Source: JAKPQE01 sp041397845
GTDB taxonomy: Bacteria; Pseudomonadota; Alphaproteobacteria; Rhizobiales; JAKPQE01
Direction: 5' to 3'
DNA: 47,579 nucleotides
NCBI GenBank assembly: GCA_041397845.1
Contig: JAWKVW010000026.1
Location: 1 to 47,579 of the forward strand
In this document: one piece after another, positions 1 to 8,144 of the stretch
Numbering within the stretch: the first letter of the stretch is position 1
Layout: the number at the start of each line of letters is the position of its first letter
Notes under the pieces: model-generated
What the model was told of the DNA's origin: nothing
The model's input: the letters and a program-made list of their open reading frames with translations, nothing else
Database searches by the model: none
Translations under genes and position numbers: made by a program

Positions 1-2
1 CG

Positions 3-407
3 TCGGCGCTGTTCTCTGCGCTCGGCCATGGCGAGGCGGCGTCGGTCTGCGCCTTTCCGATCCACACCCTGTCGCCGTATCAGGCCTGCGTCCTCGTCGG
101 CGGCTTCGGTCTCGACTTTGCCTCGGACGACCTGCACGGCAAGCTCTTCGTCTGCGAGCGGGCGTTCGACCACCTCGCCGAGCACAATCTCATCGACCTG
201 CACCGGCCGGGAGAGCTGTCCGTGCGGGAGAAAAGCGTCATCGAGCTGACGGCCGAGGGCCGGACGGCAAACGACATCGCCGCCGTTCTCAACATCTCGC
301 AGAGAACCGTGCACGCCCATCTGCACAATGCGAGCGAAAAGCTCGCGGCCTCAAACAAGACGCAAACGGTCGTCGAAGCGATCCGGTATTCCCAGATCGC
401 CTTCTAG
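3..407 (+). CDS. LuxR-family transcriptional regulator, 3' part only
   Basis: The reading frame is open from base 3 to the TAG at 405-407 (134 codons), so the start lies left of the window. The last ~60 residues are a LuxR-type helix-turn-helix: LSVREKSVIELTAEGRTAND, then the recognition helix region ISQRTVHAHLHNASEKL. The preceding ~70 residues (for example PIHTLSPYQACVLVGGFG) resemble the end of an autoinducer-binding-like sensory domain, so this is probably a LuxR solo or quorum-sensing type regulator. No luxI-type synthase is visible in the window. The ligand and targets cannot be judged because the sensory domain is cut. Family assignment is firm from the HTH; the sensory role is inference. 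Confidence 0.85.
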   Translation, partial: SALFSALGHGEAASVCAFPIHTLSPYQACVLVGGFGLDFASDDLHGKLFVCERAFDHLAEHNLIDLHRPGELSVREKSVIELTAEGRTANDIAAVLNISQRTVHAHLHNASEKLAASNKTQTVVEAIRYSQIAF

Positions 408-505
408 AGCGCTTCCGCTTTTCGTTGAATCGCTTCAGCACTCTAACTTGTTGTTTTTTGCGCATTTCCGGACGGAAAGCCGGTTCCCGCCTTTCCTGGA
501 AATGC
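408..505. repeat. Intergenic palindromic repeat of the type seen in Hyphomicrobiales
   Basis: Starting directly after the LuxR stop is a two-part palindromic element. The first part begins AGAGCGCTTCCGCTTTTCG and ends GCACTCT. The second has inverted arms GCATTTCC (462-469) and GGAAATGC (498-505) around GGACGGAAAGCCGGTT. I recall very similar elements as dispersed intergenic repeats in rhizobia and relatives. The location at a gene end and the T-run at 452-459 suggest it may also serve as a transcription terminator. Only one copy was noticed in this window. Confidence 0.55.
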
Positions 506-615
506 GACAGGTCGCCTTCCGGCTCAACCTGCGCGGCATCGCGGCAGCGCCGAGGTCCGGTTACGGACCGGCCGGGGCCGCCGGGGCATGCCGGCAGCGC
601 CGCTGCCGGGTGCCG

Positions 616-1026
616 TCAGTAGCTGAGGGCCGGCGGCAGTTCCTTGGCCAGCTCGATCCAGCGGGCGACGGCCTTCTCGCCGGGGATCTGGCGAACCAGC
701 TTCTTTTCGGCATTCACCTCGGCCATCTTCGCGGCAAGGTTGTCGGCGCGGCGATGCTTCAGTTCCTTGACGGTGTCGACACCGGCCGCCTCGAGCAGTT
801 CGGAATATTCCTCGCCGACGCCCTTGATGCGCATCAGGTCGGCCATGTTGGCCCACTTCAGGATGCGGCTCTCATCGATGCCGGACGCCTCGGCAAGGGC
901 CTTGCGGTCCTTCGGCGCGCCGGCGCGCTTCAGCAGCGCCCCGGTCGAACGGATGCCGACCGCCTTCAGCTTCTCGCCAAACGCGGGGCCGATGCCCTCG
1001 ATGTCCATGATCGGATAGGACGACAT
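616..1026 (-). CDS. DUF4332 helix-hairpin-helix protein
   Basis: This 136-residue protein starts at the ATG at 1026, preceded by GGAGG five bases upstream; a longer upstream frame is open but has no such site. It carries two helix-hairpin-helix-like motifs, IEGIGPAFGEKLKAVGI near the N-terminus and IKGVGEEYSELLEAAGV near residue 70, the pattern of the DUF4332 family. Such HhH pairs resemble those in DNA-binding proteins, but the family has no established reaction. There is no signal peptide or membrane segment, so it should be cytoplasmic. It lies about 70 bases downstream of the DUF2267 gene on the same strand and may be co-transcribed with it. Function is unknown; family call is good. Confidence 0.8.
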   Translation of the reverse strand: MSSYPIMDIEGIGPAFGEKLKAVGIRSTGALLKRAGAPKDRKALAEASGIDESRILKWANMADLMRIKGVGEEYSELLEAAGVDTVKELKHRRADNLAAKMAEVNAEKKLVRQIPGEKAVARWIELAKELPPALSY

Positions 1027-1096
1027 GCTTTCCTCCCATTTTTGCGGCGCCTTCCCGGGGGCAGCCGCCCGAGGGAGGGCGCCGTTCGCTCCTTGA

Positions 1097-1483
1097 TCAG
1101 ACGAACTGATTGAGCCCCGGGATCGAGGCGATGATCCCGTCGACGACTTCGTCGCCGGCCTTCTCCTTGGCATAGCCAACAATTTCGCGGACGGTGCCCT
1201 GCACATCGCCCATGCCGAGGCCGGCCGAGGTGAGCTCATTGAGGGCGGCCATCGCAGCGCCCATGCCGCCAAGGCCGCCAAGCAGACCGCCGCCGCCGAA
1301 AAGGCCGCCACCGCCACCGCCAGCGGCGGGAATGTCGAGATCGGGAAGGGCGGCCTTCAGCGCCGCGATCTTGTCCTCGGGACCTTCCTTGGCGAGAAAA
1401 TTGAGGACAATGCCGACTGCCTTCTCGGCGAGGCCGGCATCGATACCTACATGTTCGACGATGCGGCCGATAAGTTCCTGCAT
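1097..1483 (-). CDS. DUF2267-type protein with a glycine-rich linker
   Basis: A 128-residue cytoplasmic protein. The first ~50 residues (MQELIGRIVEHVGIDAGLAE and on to ALKAALPDL) match the helical DUF2267-like pattern. A low-complexity Gly/Leu/Phe linker follows (GGGGGGLFGGGGLLGGLGG), then a second helical part ending in IPGLNQFV. A GGAGA ribosome site lies upstream of the ATG at 1483. It is divergent from the HerA-like ATPase, with a shared ~180-base control region, and upstream of the DUF4332 gene. No catalytic motif is visible. The family is uncharacterised, so no function is proposed. Confidence 0.75.
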   Translation of the reverse strand: MQELIGRIVEHVGIDAGLAEKAVGIVLNFLAKEGPEDKIAALKAALPDLDIPAAGGGGGGLFGGGGLLGGLGGMGAAMAALNELTSAGLGMGDVQGTVREIVGYAKEKAGDEVVDGIIASIPGLNQFV

Positions 1484-1666
1484 GGCGGGTCTCCGCGAAT
1501 CCTTAAACTAAGATATGCTCGCGGCATCATCAGTGAAGGCCGGCACAATGACAAGTCGCGGTTTTCTATGGAAATCGCGGTCCGGGTGGACTATTCCGCA
1601 CGGGACGGCGCGGTGCGCGGCCTGTTTCGGCCGCGGCCGCGACACCGGGGACATGGGGAGACGGGC

Positions 1667-3277
1667 ATGCTCGAAGACGGCAAGATTTATCTCGGCACCA
1701 GCGTCAAGCCGGAATACCTGACGCTCAAGATGGCAAACCGGCACGGCCTCGTGACCGGCGCCACCGGCACCGGCAAGACGGTGTCGCTGCAGGTCCTGGC
1801 CGAGGGCTTTTCGCGGGCCGGCGTTCCCGTTTTCTGCGCCGACATCAAGGGCGACCTGTCGGGCCTTGCCCAGGCCGGGCAGCCGAAGGACTTCCTTGCC
1901 AAGCGGGCCGAGCAGATCGGCTTTGCCGATGAATACAAGTTCGAGGCCTTCCCGACCGTTTTCTGGGATCTCTTCGGCGAGCAGGGCCATCCGATCCGCG
2001 CCACGGTCTCGGAGATGGGGCCGCTGCTGCTGTCGCGGCTGATGGACCTCAACGACACGCAGGAAGGCGTCCTCAACATCGCCTTCAAGATCGCCGACGA
2101 CGAGGGGCTGCTGCTGCTCGACCTGAAGGACCTGCAGTCGCTGCTGGCCCATCTCGCCGACCGGGCGCAGGAAATCTCCGGCAAGTACGGCAACGTCTCG
2201 AAGGCCTCGATCGGCGCCATCCAGCGCCAGCTCCTGGTGCTCGAGCAGCAGGGCGGCGACGCCTTCTTCGGCGAGCCGGCGCTCGAGATCGCCGACATCA
2301 TGCAGACGACCTATGACGGGCGCGGCTTCATCAACGTGCTCGCCGCCGACAAGCTGATGATGTCGCCGCGGCTCTATGCGACTTTCCTGCTCTGGCTTTT
2401 GTCGGAGCTGTTCGAGGAGCTGCCGGAAATCGGCGACCCGGAGAAGCCGAAGCTCGTCTTCTTCTTCGACGAGGCGCATCTTCTGTTCGACGAGGCGCCG
2501 AAGATCCTCATCGACAAGGTGGAGCAGGTGGTCCGCCTCATTCGCTCCAAGGGCGTCGGCGTCTATTTCGTCACGCAGAACCCGCTCGACGTTCCGGAAT
2601 CGGTGCTGGCCCAGCTCGGCAACCGCGTCCAGCATGCGTTGCGCGCCTATACGCCGCGCGAGCAGAAGGCGGTGCGTACCGCGGCCGAGACGTTCCGGCC
2701 GAACCCGGACCTCGACACCGAGCAGGTGATCACCGAGCTCGGCGTCGGCGAGGCGCTGGTGTCGATGCTGGAAGGCAAGGCCGTGCCCTCGATGGTGCAG
2801 CGCACGCTGATCCGGCCGCCGTCCGGCCGCCTCGGACCGCTGTCGCCGGACGAGCGCAAGGAGGTCATGAGCCGCAGCCCGGTGCGCGGCCGCTATGACG
2901 AGGCTATCGATCGCGAGTCAGCCTTCGAGGTCCTGGCCAAGCGGGCCGAAAAGAACGCCGAGGTCGCCGCCAAGGCGGAAGCCGAGCGCGAAGCGGCCGA
3001 AGAGGCCGAGGCCCGGGCCAAGCAGGCGGCGCGCGAGGAGCGGTCTTCCTCGCGCCGGCGCGAGGAGCCGCAGCAGGAGGAGGAAGGCGGCGGCTTCCTC
3101 GACTCGATCTTTGGCGGCGGTTCGTCGTCGAAGTCGTCGCGCAGCCGGTCGCGCCGCTCGGACTCGGTCGCCGAGACCGTGGTCAAGTCGGTGGCGCGCA
3201 ATGTCGCCTCGTCCGTCGGCCGGCAGATCGGCCAGGCGGTCATTCGCGGCATTCTCGGCTCGATGAGCCGGCGCTGA
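1667..3277 (+). CDS. HerA/YjgR-like ATPase (DUF853 family)
   Basis: This 536-residue AAA+-type P-loop ATPase resembles E. coli YjgR. Walker A GATGTGKT is at about residues 31-38 and Walker B LVFFFDEAHLLFDEAP at about 262. The C-terminal ~110 residues are a charged Ala/Glu/Arg-rich, likely coiled segment followed by a Ser/Arg-rich tail and a conserved end (VGRQIGQAVIRGILGSMSRR). I chose the ATG at 1667 because GGGGAG precedes it and the protein then begins MLEDGKIYLG as is usual in the family; in-frame starts further upstream (1568, 1451) lack family similarity. HerA relatives are hexameric DNA translocases, but this subgroup's role is not established. A clear terminator follows at 3302. Confidence 0.88.
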   Translation: MLEDGKIYLGTSVKPEYLTLKMANRHGLVTGATGTGKTVSLQVLAEGFSRAGVPVFCADIKGDLSGLAQAGQPKDFLAKRAEQIGFADEYKFEAFPTVFWDLFGEQGHPIRATVSEMGPLLLSRLMDLNDTQEGVLNIAFKIADDEGLLLLDLKDLQSLLAHLADRAQEISGKYGNVSKASIGAIQRQLLVLEQQGGDAFFGEPALEIADIMQTTYDGRGFINVLAADKLMMSPRLYATFLLWLLSELFEELPEIGDPEKPKLVFFFDEAHLLFDEAPKILIDKVEQVVRLIRSKGVGVYFVTQNPLDVPESVLAQLGNRVQHALRAYTPREQKAVRTAAETFRPNPDLDTEQVITELGVGEALVSMLEGKAVPSMVQRTLIRPPSGRLGPLSPDERKEVMSRSPVRGRYDEAIDRESAFEVLAKRAEKNAEVAAKAEAEREAAEEAEARAKQAAREERSSSRRREEPQQEEEGGGFLDSIFGGGSSSKSSRSRSRRSDSVAETVVKSVARNVASSVGRQIGQAVIRGILGSMSRR

Positions 3278-3301
3278 CGAAACCTTCCGTCAGGTCATCA
3301 G

Positions 3302-3332
3302 GCGCGCCCTTTCGAGGGCGCGCTTTTCTTTT
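3302..3332 (+). terminator. Rho-independent terminator after the HerA-like gene
   Basis: GCGCGCCCT (3302-3310) and AGGGCGCGC (3315-3323) form a perfect 9-bp stem with a TTCG tetraloop, followed by TTTTCTTTT. It lies 25 bases after the TGA of the ATPase gene. Confidence 0.9.
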
Positions 3333-3480
3333 GCACCGCAACGCGTTGTCGGCATCCTCCCCCCTTTTTTTGGGGCGCGGAACGGTTCAGACTGCAGCGC
3401 AAACGGACCGGGCCCATCGGCCCTCCGGTCCAGGGGGCGCCACCGCGCCTCCGCCGCAAAGCTTCAGGAGAACCTTTTCG

Positions 3481-4818
3481 ATGTCCGCGCTTGTCGCCCC
3501 CTTGCAGAAATTCGCCACCAACTCGCTCGAGCAGCACTGGGAGCCGTTCACGGCCAACCGCGCCTTCAAGGCCGATCCGCGCCTCATCGTGAAAAGCGAG
3601 GGCATCCATCTGTGGGACCACAAGGGCGGCAAGATCATCGACGGCTCGTCGGCGCTGTTCAACGTGGCGGCCGGCCATGGCCGGCGCGAGATCGCCGACG
3701 CGGTCCACGCGCAGATGCTGCAGAACGACTACACGCCGCATTTCCAGATCGGCCATCCGGGTTCCTATGCGCTGGCGACCCGCCTTTCGGCGATCCTGCC
3801 GGAGCCGATCAACCACGTTTTCTTCGTCAATTCCGGCTCCGAATCCATCGACACCGCGCTGAAGATCGCGATGGCCTATCACCGGGCCCGCGGCGACGGG
3901 CAGCGGATGCGGTTCGTGTCGCGCGAGCGGGCCTATCACGGCGTCAACATCGGCGGCGTGTCGCTCGCCGGTCTCGTCAAGAACCGCGAGCAGTTCGCCG
4001 TGACGATGCCGAACGTCGTGATGATGCGGCACACCTGGACCGACGCGAACCGCTACACCAAGGGCCAGCCGGAGACCGGGGCGGAGCTTGCCGACGACCT
4101 GCAGCGGTTCTGCGATCTCTATGGCGGCAATTCGATCGCGGCCGTGTTCATCGAGCCGGTCGCCGGTTCGACCGGCTGCCTTGTGCCGCCGAAGGGCTAT
4201 CTGGAGCGGGTGCGGGAGATCTGTGACCGGCACGGCATCCTCCTCGTCTTCGACGAGGTGATCACGGGCTTCGGCCGGCTCGGCACGCCGTTCGCGGCGG
4301 ACGCCTTCGGCGTCATCCCGGACATCATGACGATGGCCAAGGCCCTGACCAACGGCGCCATTCCGATGGGGGCGGTGGCGGTCCGGGACGAGATCTACAC
4401 GACGATCACCGAGAGCGCGCCGGCCGGGGCGATCGAGTTCTTCCACGGCTATACCTATTCGGCGCACCCGGCGGCCTGCGCTGCCGGCCTCGTCACGCTC
4501 GACATCTACGAGCGCGAGGGGCTTTTGACGCGCGGCGCCGAGCTCACTGACTATTTCCTCGATGCGATCTGGTCGCTGAAGTCGAACGACATCGTCTTCG
4601 ACCTGCGCGGCTACGGCATGATGGCGGCGGTCGAGGTGGCGGCCAAGCCGGGCGCGCCGGGCGCGCGCGGTGTCGAGCTTACCCGCAAGCTCTTCTGGGA
4701 GGGCCTGCATGTGAAGTTCACCGGCGATGCCGGCATCATCGCGCCGCCGCTGACCATCGAGAAGAGCGAAATCGACCAGATCGTCGAGATCTTCGGCAGG
4801 GTGCTGAAGACGCTCTGA
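3481..4818 (+). CDS. Class III aminotransferase, beta-alanine:pyruvate type
   Basis: A 445-residue PLP enzyme. The N-terminal block HWEPFTANRAFKADPRLIV is close to the signature of omega-amino-acid:pyruvate (beta-alanine:pyruvate) aminotransferases. Further support comes from NSGSESIDTALK (cofactor phosphate binding), VFDEVITGFGR (PLP-stacking Asp) and MAKALTNGAIPMGAV with the Schiff-base Lys at residue 287. Length and order fit the family. It would transfer an omega-amino group (beta-alanine, taurine or polyamine-derived amines) to pyruvate in the cytoplasm. AGGAG lies upstream of the ATG at 3481; the longer open frame upstream has no homology. It converges with the metallo-hydrolase gene 10 bases away. 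The subfamily is well supported; the true substrate is not decided by sequence. Confidence 0.88.
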   Translation: MSALVAPLQKFATNSLEQHWEPFTANRAFKADPRLIVKSEGIHLWDHKGGKIIDGSSALFNVAAGHGRREIADAVHAQMLQNDYTPHFQIGHPGSYALATRLSAILPEPINHVFFVNSGSESIDTALKIAMAYHRARGDGQRMRFVSRERAYHGVNIGGVSLAGLVKNREQFAVTMPNVVMMRHTWTDANRYTKGQPETGAELADDLQRFCDLYGGNSIAAVFIEPVAGSTGCLVPPKGYLERVREICDRHGILLVFDEVITGFGRLGTPFAADAFGVIPDIMTMAKALTNGAIPMGAVAVRDEIYTTITESAPAGAIEFFHGYTYSAHPAACAAGLVTLDIYEREGLLTRGAELTDYFLDAIWSLKSNDIVFDLRGYGMMAAVEVAAKPGAPGARGVELTRKLFWEGLHVKFTGDAGIIAPPLTIEKSEIDQIVEIFGRVLKTL

Positions 4819-4828
4819 CGGTCGCCGG

Positions 4829-5734
4829 TCATTTCAGCCGATAGGCGCCGCCGATCGCGGCGGCGCCGTCGGTTTCGGCAAGGCCGCGGGCAACGAGATC
4901 CTCGAGGTGGGCAAGGACATTGAGCGCGGCGGCGCCAAAGAGCCGTGCATCGAGGCCCTCGTAGATGGCGCGGACCATGTCGGCAATCCGGTCATCGCCG
5001 GCGGCGAGGCGGTCGAGCACGGCCTGCTCACGGCCGAGGCGATGCGCCTTCAGGCCGGCGACGTAGTCCATGGCGTCGCGGATCGGGGCGCCGTGGGCTG
5101 AGAGATAGAGCCCCTCGCCGCGCGCCAGCAATTTCTCGAGCGAAGCCATGTAGTCGACCATGGCGCCATCCGGCGGGGCAACGATCGAGGTCGACCAGCC
5201 CATGACGTGATCGCCGGAGAAGAGGACGCCCTCGCCGGCAAGCGAGAAGACGAGATGGTTGGCGGTGTGGCCCGGCGTCGTCACCGCCTCGATGGTCCAG
5301 TCCCCGCCGGCGACGCGATCGCCATCGGCAAGGACGACATCCGGCCGGAAATCCTGATCAGATGAGGCATCGAGCGGATTGATCTCGCCGATCTCGAGCG
5401 GGCGGGCAGCGCGGTGCGGTCCCTCGGCAAGGATTGGCGCGCCGGTTCTTGCGGCAAGCGGACGCGAGGCCGGCGAGTGGTCGTTGTGGGTGTGGGTCAC
5501 CAGAATGTGGGTAATCGTCTCGCCGGAGGTCGCGGCGAGGATCGCCTCGACATGGGCCGGATCATCCGGGCCAGGGTCGATGACGGCGACGCGGCCGGAG
5601 CCGACGATATAGGTGTTGGTGCCGTGGAAGGTGAACGGCCCCGGGTTCTCGGCGGTGATCCGGCGCACGCCCGGCGCCACCTCGACAGGGCGGCCGTAGT
5701 TCGGGTCGAAATTGCGGTCGAAAACCAGCGTCAC
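4829..5734 (-). CDS. Metallo-beta-lactamase-fold hydrolase (LACTB2-like)
   Basis: A protein of about 301 residues with the metal-binding motif THTHNDHS (HxHxDH), followed by the later ligands in TTPGHTANH, LFSGDHVMGW and LSAHGAP, in the order expected for a binuclear zinc hydrolase. The C-terminal part is a helical domain as in LACTB2/glyoxalase-II-like proteins. I prefer the GTG at 5734 because GGAGG lies ten bases upstream and the protein then starts TLVFDRNFDPNYG as homologues do. An in-frame ATG at 5773 without a ribosome site is the alternative. The substrate is unknown; RNA or thioester hydrolysis are both known in this fold. It is divergent from bioY. Confidence 0.85.
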   Translation of the reverse strand: MTLVFDRNFDPNYGRPVEVAPGVRRITAENPGPFTFHGTNTYIVGSGRVAVIDPGPDDPAHVEAILAATSGETITHILVTHTHNDHSPASRPLAARTGAPILAEGPHRAARPLEIGEINPLDASSDQDFRPDVVLADGDRVAGGDWTIEAVTTPGHTANHLVFSLAGEGVLFSGDHVMGWSTSIVAPPDGAMVDYMASLEKLLARGEGLYLSAHGAPIRDAMDYVAGLKAHRLGREQAVLDRLAAGDDRIADMVRAIYEGLDARLFGAAALNVLAHLEDLVARGLAETDGAAAIGGAYRLK

Positions 5735-5832
5735 GTGCAGCAAGCCTCCGCTTCGGGTCGGAACGGCCAGCATTTCACGGCCGGCACCGGCGGGTCATCC
5801 AAAAAACGCACCGAATAGACCGGACTCGACCC

Positions 5833-5861
5833 TTGTCGCGGCGAGGACGAGATTTTATACA
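5833..5861 (+). promoter_or_regulatory. Putative sigma-70-type promoter of bioY
   Basis: TTGTCG (5833-5838) and TATACA (5856-5861) are separated by 17 bases and lie 45 bases before the bioY start codon. The -10 region overlaps TTATACATGG, a weak (7 of 10) match to the alphaproteobacterial biotin-repressor BioR box TTATMKATAA. BioR control is only a possibility. Confidence 0.45.
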
Positions 5862-5906
5862 TGGCCGTTCAATGACGAAGGATCGCCTTCGGAGGGAGAT
5901 TTCTTG

Positions 5907-6509
5907 ATGACCAACATGGTGATGTCCGAGCGGACGCTGGCTGGCAAGCTCTGGTCGGGAGACTCGGTGCACGGCCTTTTGCGGGCGACGCTGCTCGTCA
6001 TCCTCGGCGCGATGATGCTGACGCTCTCGGCCAAGATCAAGGTGCCGTTCTGGCCGGTCGAGATGACCCTGCAGACGTTCGTCATCATGGCGCTGGCCGC
6101 CTCCTATGGCTGGCGCCTCGGCCTCGTCACCGTGATGGCCTACATGGCCGAGGGTGCGCTCGGCCTGCCGGTGTTCACCGGCACGCCCGAGAAGGGCATC
6201 GGCCTTGCCTATATGGTCGGTCCGACCGGCGGCTACCTGCTCGGCTTCATCGCCGCGACCGTCATCGTCGGCTGGTTCGCCGAGCAGGGCTGGGCCCGCT
6301 CGCCGCTGAAGCTTGGCGCGGTGATGCTGCTGGCCGACGCGGTGCTGTTCGGCCTCGGCCTCCTGTGGCTCGGCAATCTGCTCGGCTGGGACAAGCCGAT
6401 CCTCGAGTGGGGCCTCTACCCGTTCGTTCTCGGCGATGTCGTCAAGATCGCGCTTGCCGCCACCACGGTGTCGGCGGTGACCAGTCTGGTGGAGCGCCGC
6501 AAGGCCTGA
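5907..6509 (+). CDS. bioY: Biotin transporter substrate-binding subunit BioY
   Basis: A 200-residue membrane protein, the S component of an energy-coupling-factor transporter that binds biotin. The family signature VPFWPVEMTLQTFVIMALAA is present near residues 50-70, followed by GWRLGLVTVMAYMAEGALGLPVF and the VGPTGGYLLGF motif. Five to six hydrophobic segments follow. GGAGGGAG lies eight bases before the ATG at 5907. No bioM/bioN ATPase or transmembrane partner genes lie nearby, so BioY either works alone, as proposed for some alphaproteobacteria, or shares an ECF module encoded elsewhere. It ends at a strong terminator and is divergent from the metallo-hydrolase. Confidence 0.93.
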   Translation: MTNMVMSERTLAGKLWSGDSVHGLLRATLLVILGAMMLTLSAKIKVPFWPVEMTLQTFVIMALAASYGWRLGLVTVMAYMAEGALGLPVFTGTPEKGIGLAYMVGPTGGYLLGFIAATVIVGWFAEQGWARSPLKLGAVMLLADAVLFGLGLLWLGNLLGWDKPILEWGLYPFVLGDVVKIALAATTVSAVTSLVERRKA

Positions 6510-6536
6510 CACCCGGCACGGTCCGGCGGAACTTCC

Positions 6537-6567
6537 AAAGGCCGTGTCACGCACACGGCCTTTTTTC
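6537..6567 (+). terminator. Rho-independent terminator after bioY
   Basis: AAAGGCCGTGT (6537-6547) pairs perfectly with ACACGGCCTTT (6553-6563) around a CACGC loop and runs into a T-tract. It ends bioY transcription before the SGNH hydrolase gene. Confidence 0.92.
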
Positions 6568-6598
6568 TTGCGGAAACACTCAGCAAGAGAGCCAAGAC

Positions 6599-7366
6599 AT
6601 GTCGACCTTCACCCTGCGGCTTGCCGTGCTCGGAACCTGGGCGCTGCTGCCGGTCTATGTGTTCCAGGGCATCGGCGTCAGGCTGCGGTCGCGGCGGATG
6701 CCGCCGGCCGTCGGCCCGGTGCGGGCGCAGATCGGCGGGGCGGCGCCGGCCATGCGGCTGCTGGTTGTCGGCGATTCCTCGGTGGCGGGAACCGCGATTG
6801 CCCGCACCGAGCACGGCTATGCCCATCAGGTGGCGGCGGCGATGGCGGCGGCGACCGGCCGGGCGGTGAGCTATCGGGCGGCGGGCTTTCCGAGCGCGAC
6901 GGCCGGCCAGTTGCGCGACGCGGTGGTGCCAAATCTGGAGCGCGGGCCGTTCGATGCGGTCGTCCTCGCCGTCGGCATCAACGATGCCAAGAACTGGCAT
7001 ACGGCAAAGCGCTGGAAGCGCGAATTCGGCACGCTCATCTATGCGCTGAAGGCGCGCTTTCCGGACGCCGCCGTGCTCTGGTCGCAGAACATGAGCTTTC
7101 GTCAGGTGCCGGTGCTGCCGCGGGCGCTCGCAGCCATCCTCGGCGTGCGCGGCGACCTCTTCAACGCGATCGCCACCCAGCTCTGCCGCGAGCGCGGCGT
7201 CATGGTATTGCCGCGCTTCACCTCGATCGCGCCGGATGCATTCGCCATCGACGGTTTCCATCCTTCCGAGACGGCAAACCGGGCCTGGGGCGAGGCAACC
7301 GCCGCGCTGCTGCTGAGAGCGGACGGCCTGAAGGCGCTCACGGCCGTCGCGCCGCCGACGGACTAG
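6599..7366 (+). CDS. SGNH/GDSL-family esterase
   Basis: A 255-residue protein with an N-terminal hydrophobic segment (residues ~7-25, LRLAVLGTWALLPVYVFQGI), so it is probably exported or membrane-anchored with its enzyme domain in the periplasm. The SGNH catalytic blocks are visible: VVGDSSVAG (block I, nucleophile Ser), FPSATAGQL (block II), VLAVGINDAKNW (block III, GxND) and DGFHPSE (block V, Asp and His). This supports an ester or acetyl hydrolase; the substrate is unknown. Its start codon is 32 bases past the bioY terminator. It ends 7 bases before the cbbY-like gene, so the two are likely co-transcribed. Confidence 0.85.
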   Translation: MSTFTLRLAVLGTWALLPVYVFQGIGVRLRSRRMPPAVGPVRAQIGGAAPAMRLLVVGDSSVAGTAIARTEHGYAHQVAAAMAAATGRAVSYRAAGFPSATAGQLRDAVVPNLERGPFDAVVLAVGINDAKNWHTAKRWKREFGTLIYALKARFPDAAVLWSQNMSFRQVPVLPRALAAILGVRGDLFNAIATQLCRERGVMVLPRFTSIAPDAFAIDGFHPSETANRAWGEATAALLLRADGLKALTAVAPPTD

Positions 7367-7373
7367 ATCTGCG

Positions 7374-8144
7374 ATGACGCTGAAGGCCCTGATTTTCGAT
7401 GTCGACGGGACGCTCGGAGAGACCGAGGAAGCCCATCGCGCCGCCTTCAACGAGGCCTTCGCGGCGTTCGGCTACCCGTTCTTCTGGGACGAGGCGCTTT
7501 ACGCCGAACTGCTGAAGGTCGGCGGCAGCCGCGAGCGAATGCTGCATTTCGTGCGCCGGTTCGAGCCCGAGGCGGCGCTGCGCTTCGAGGCCGAGGTCGA
7601 CCGGATCTTCGCGTTCAAGACCGAGCGTTACGGCGCGCGCGTCGCCGCCGGTCAGGTCGAGCTGCGGCCGGGCGTCAGCCGGTTGATCGCCGAAGCCGTC
7701 GCGGCCGGCGTGCGGCTGGCGGTGTCGACGACGACCGGGCGGCAGAATGTCGAGGCGCTGATGCTGGCCTGTCTCGGCCGCGACGTCCTCGACCGGTTCG
7801 AGGTGTTCTCGACCGGCGATACGGTGAGACGCAAGAAGCCCGATCCGGAGCTTTACCTCAACGCGCTCGCGATGCTCGGCCTGCCGGCCGATGCCTGCCT
7901 GGCGCTGGAGGATTCGGAAGTCGGCGCGACGGCGGCGGCAAGGGCCGGCATCGCAGTCGCCATGACGCCCAGCCGCTATACGGCCGACGACCCGCTCGAC
8001 CTTGCGGTGGCGGCGGTCGACCATCTCGGCGATCCGGGCAATCCGTGCCGGCCGCTTGCCGGCGAGAAGCCGGCGGGGGCGTTCGTCACCCTCGCCGACC
8101 TTGGCCGGTGGCTCGAGGCCGCCGGCCGCGCCAGCACTACTTGA
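7374..8144 (+). CDS. HAD-family phosphatase, CbbY-like
   Basis: A 256-residue haloacid-dehalogenase phosphatase. Motif I IFDVDGTLGETEE has the nucleophile and acid Asp pair; motif II is VSTTTG; motif III lysine lies in RRKKPDPELY; motif IV is ALEDSEVGATAA. The cap segment AFNEAFAAFGYPFFWDEALY strongly recalls CbbY, which removes xylulose-1,5-bisphosphate, a Rubisco inhibitor. No Calvin-cycle genes lie in the window, so the CbbY role is plausible from family resemblance only. Beta-phosphoglucomutase-like or general sugar phosphatase activity is the alternative. Its 3' end overlaps the convergent thiolase gene by 8 bases. Confidence 0.87.
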   Translation: MTLKALIFDVDGTLGETEEAHRAAFNEAFAAFGYPFFWDEALYAELLKVGGSRERMLHFVRRFEPEAALRFEAEVDRIFAFKTERYGARVAAGQVELRPGVSRLIAEAVAAGVRLAVSTTTGRQNVEALMLACLGRDVLDRFEVFSTGDTVRRKKPDPELYLNALAMLGLPADACLALEDSEVGATAAARAGIAVAMTPSRYTADDPLDLAVAAVDHLGDPGNPCRPLAGEKPAGAFVTLADLGRWLEAAGRASTT

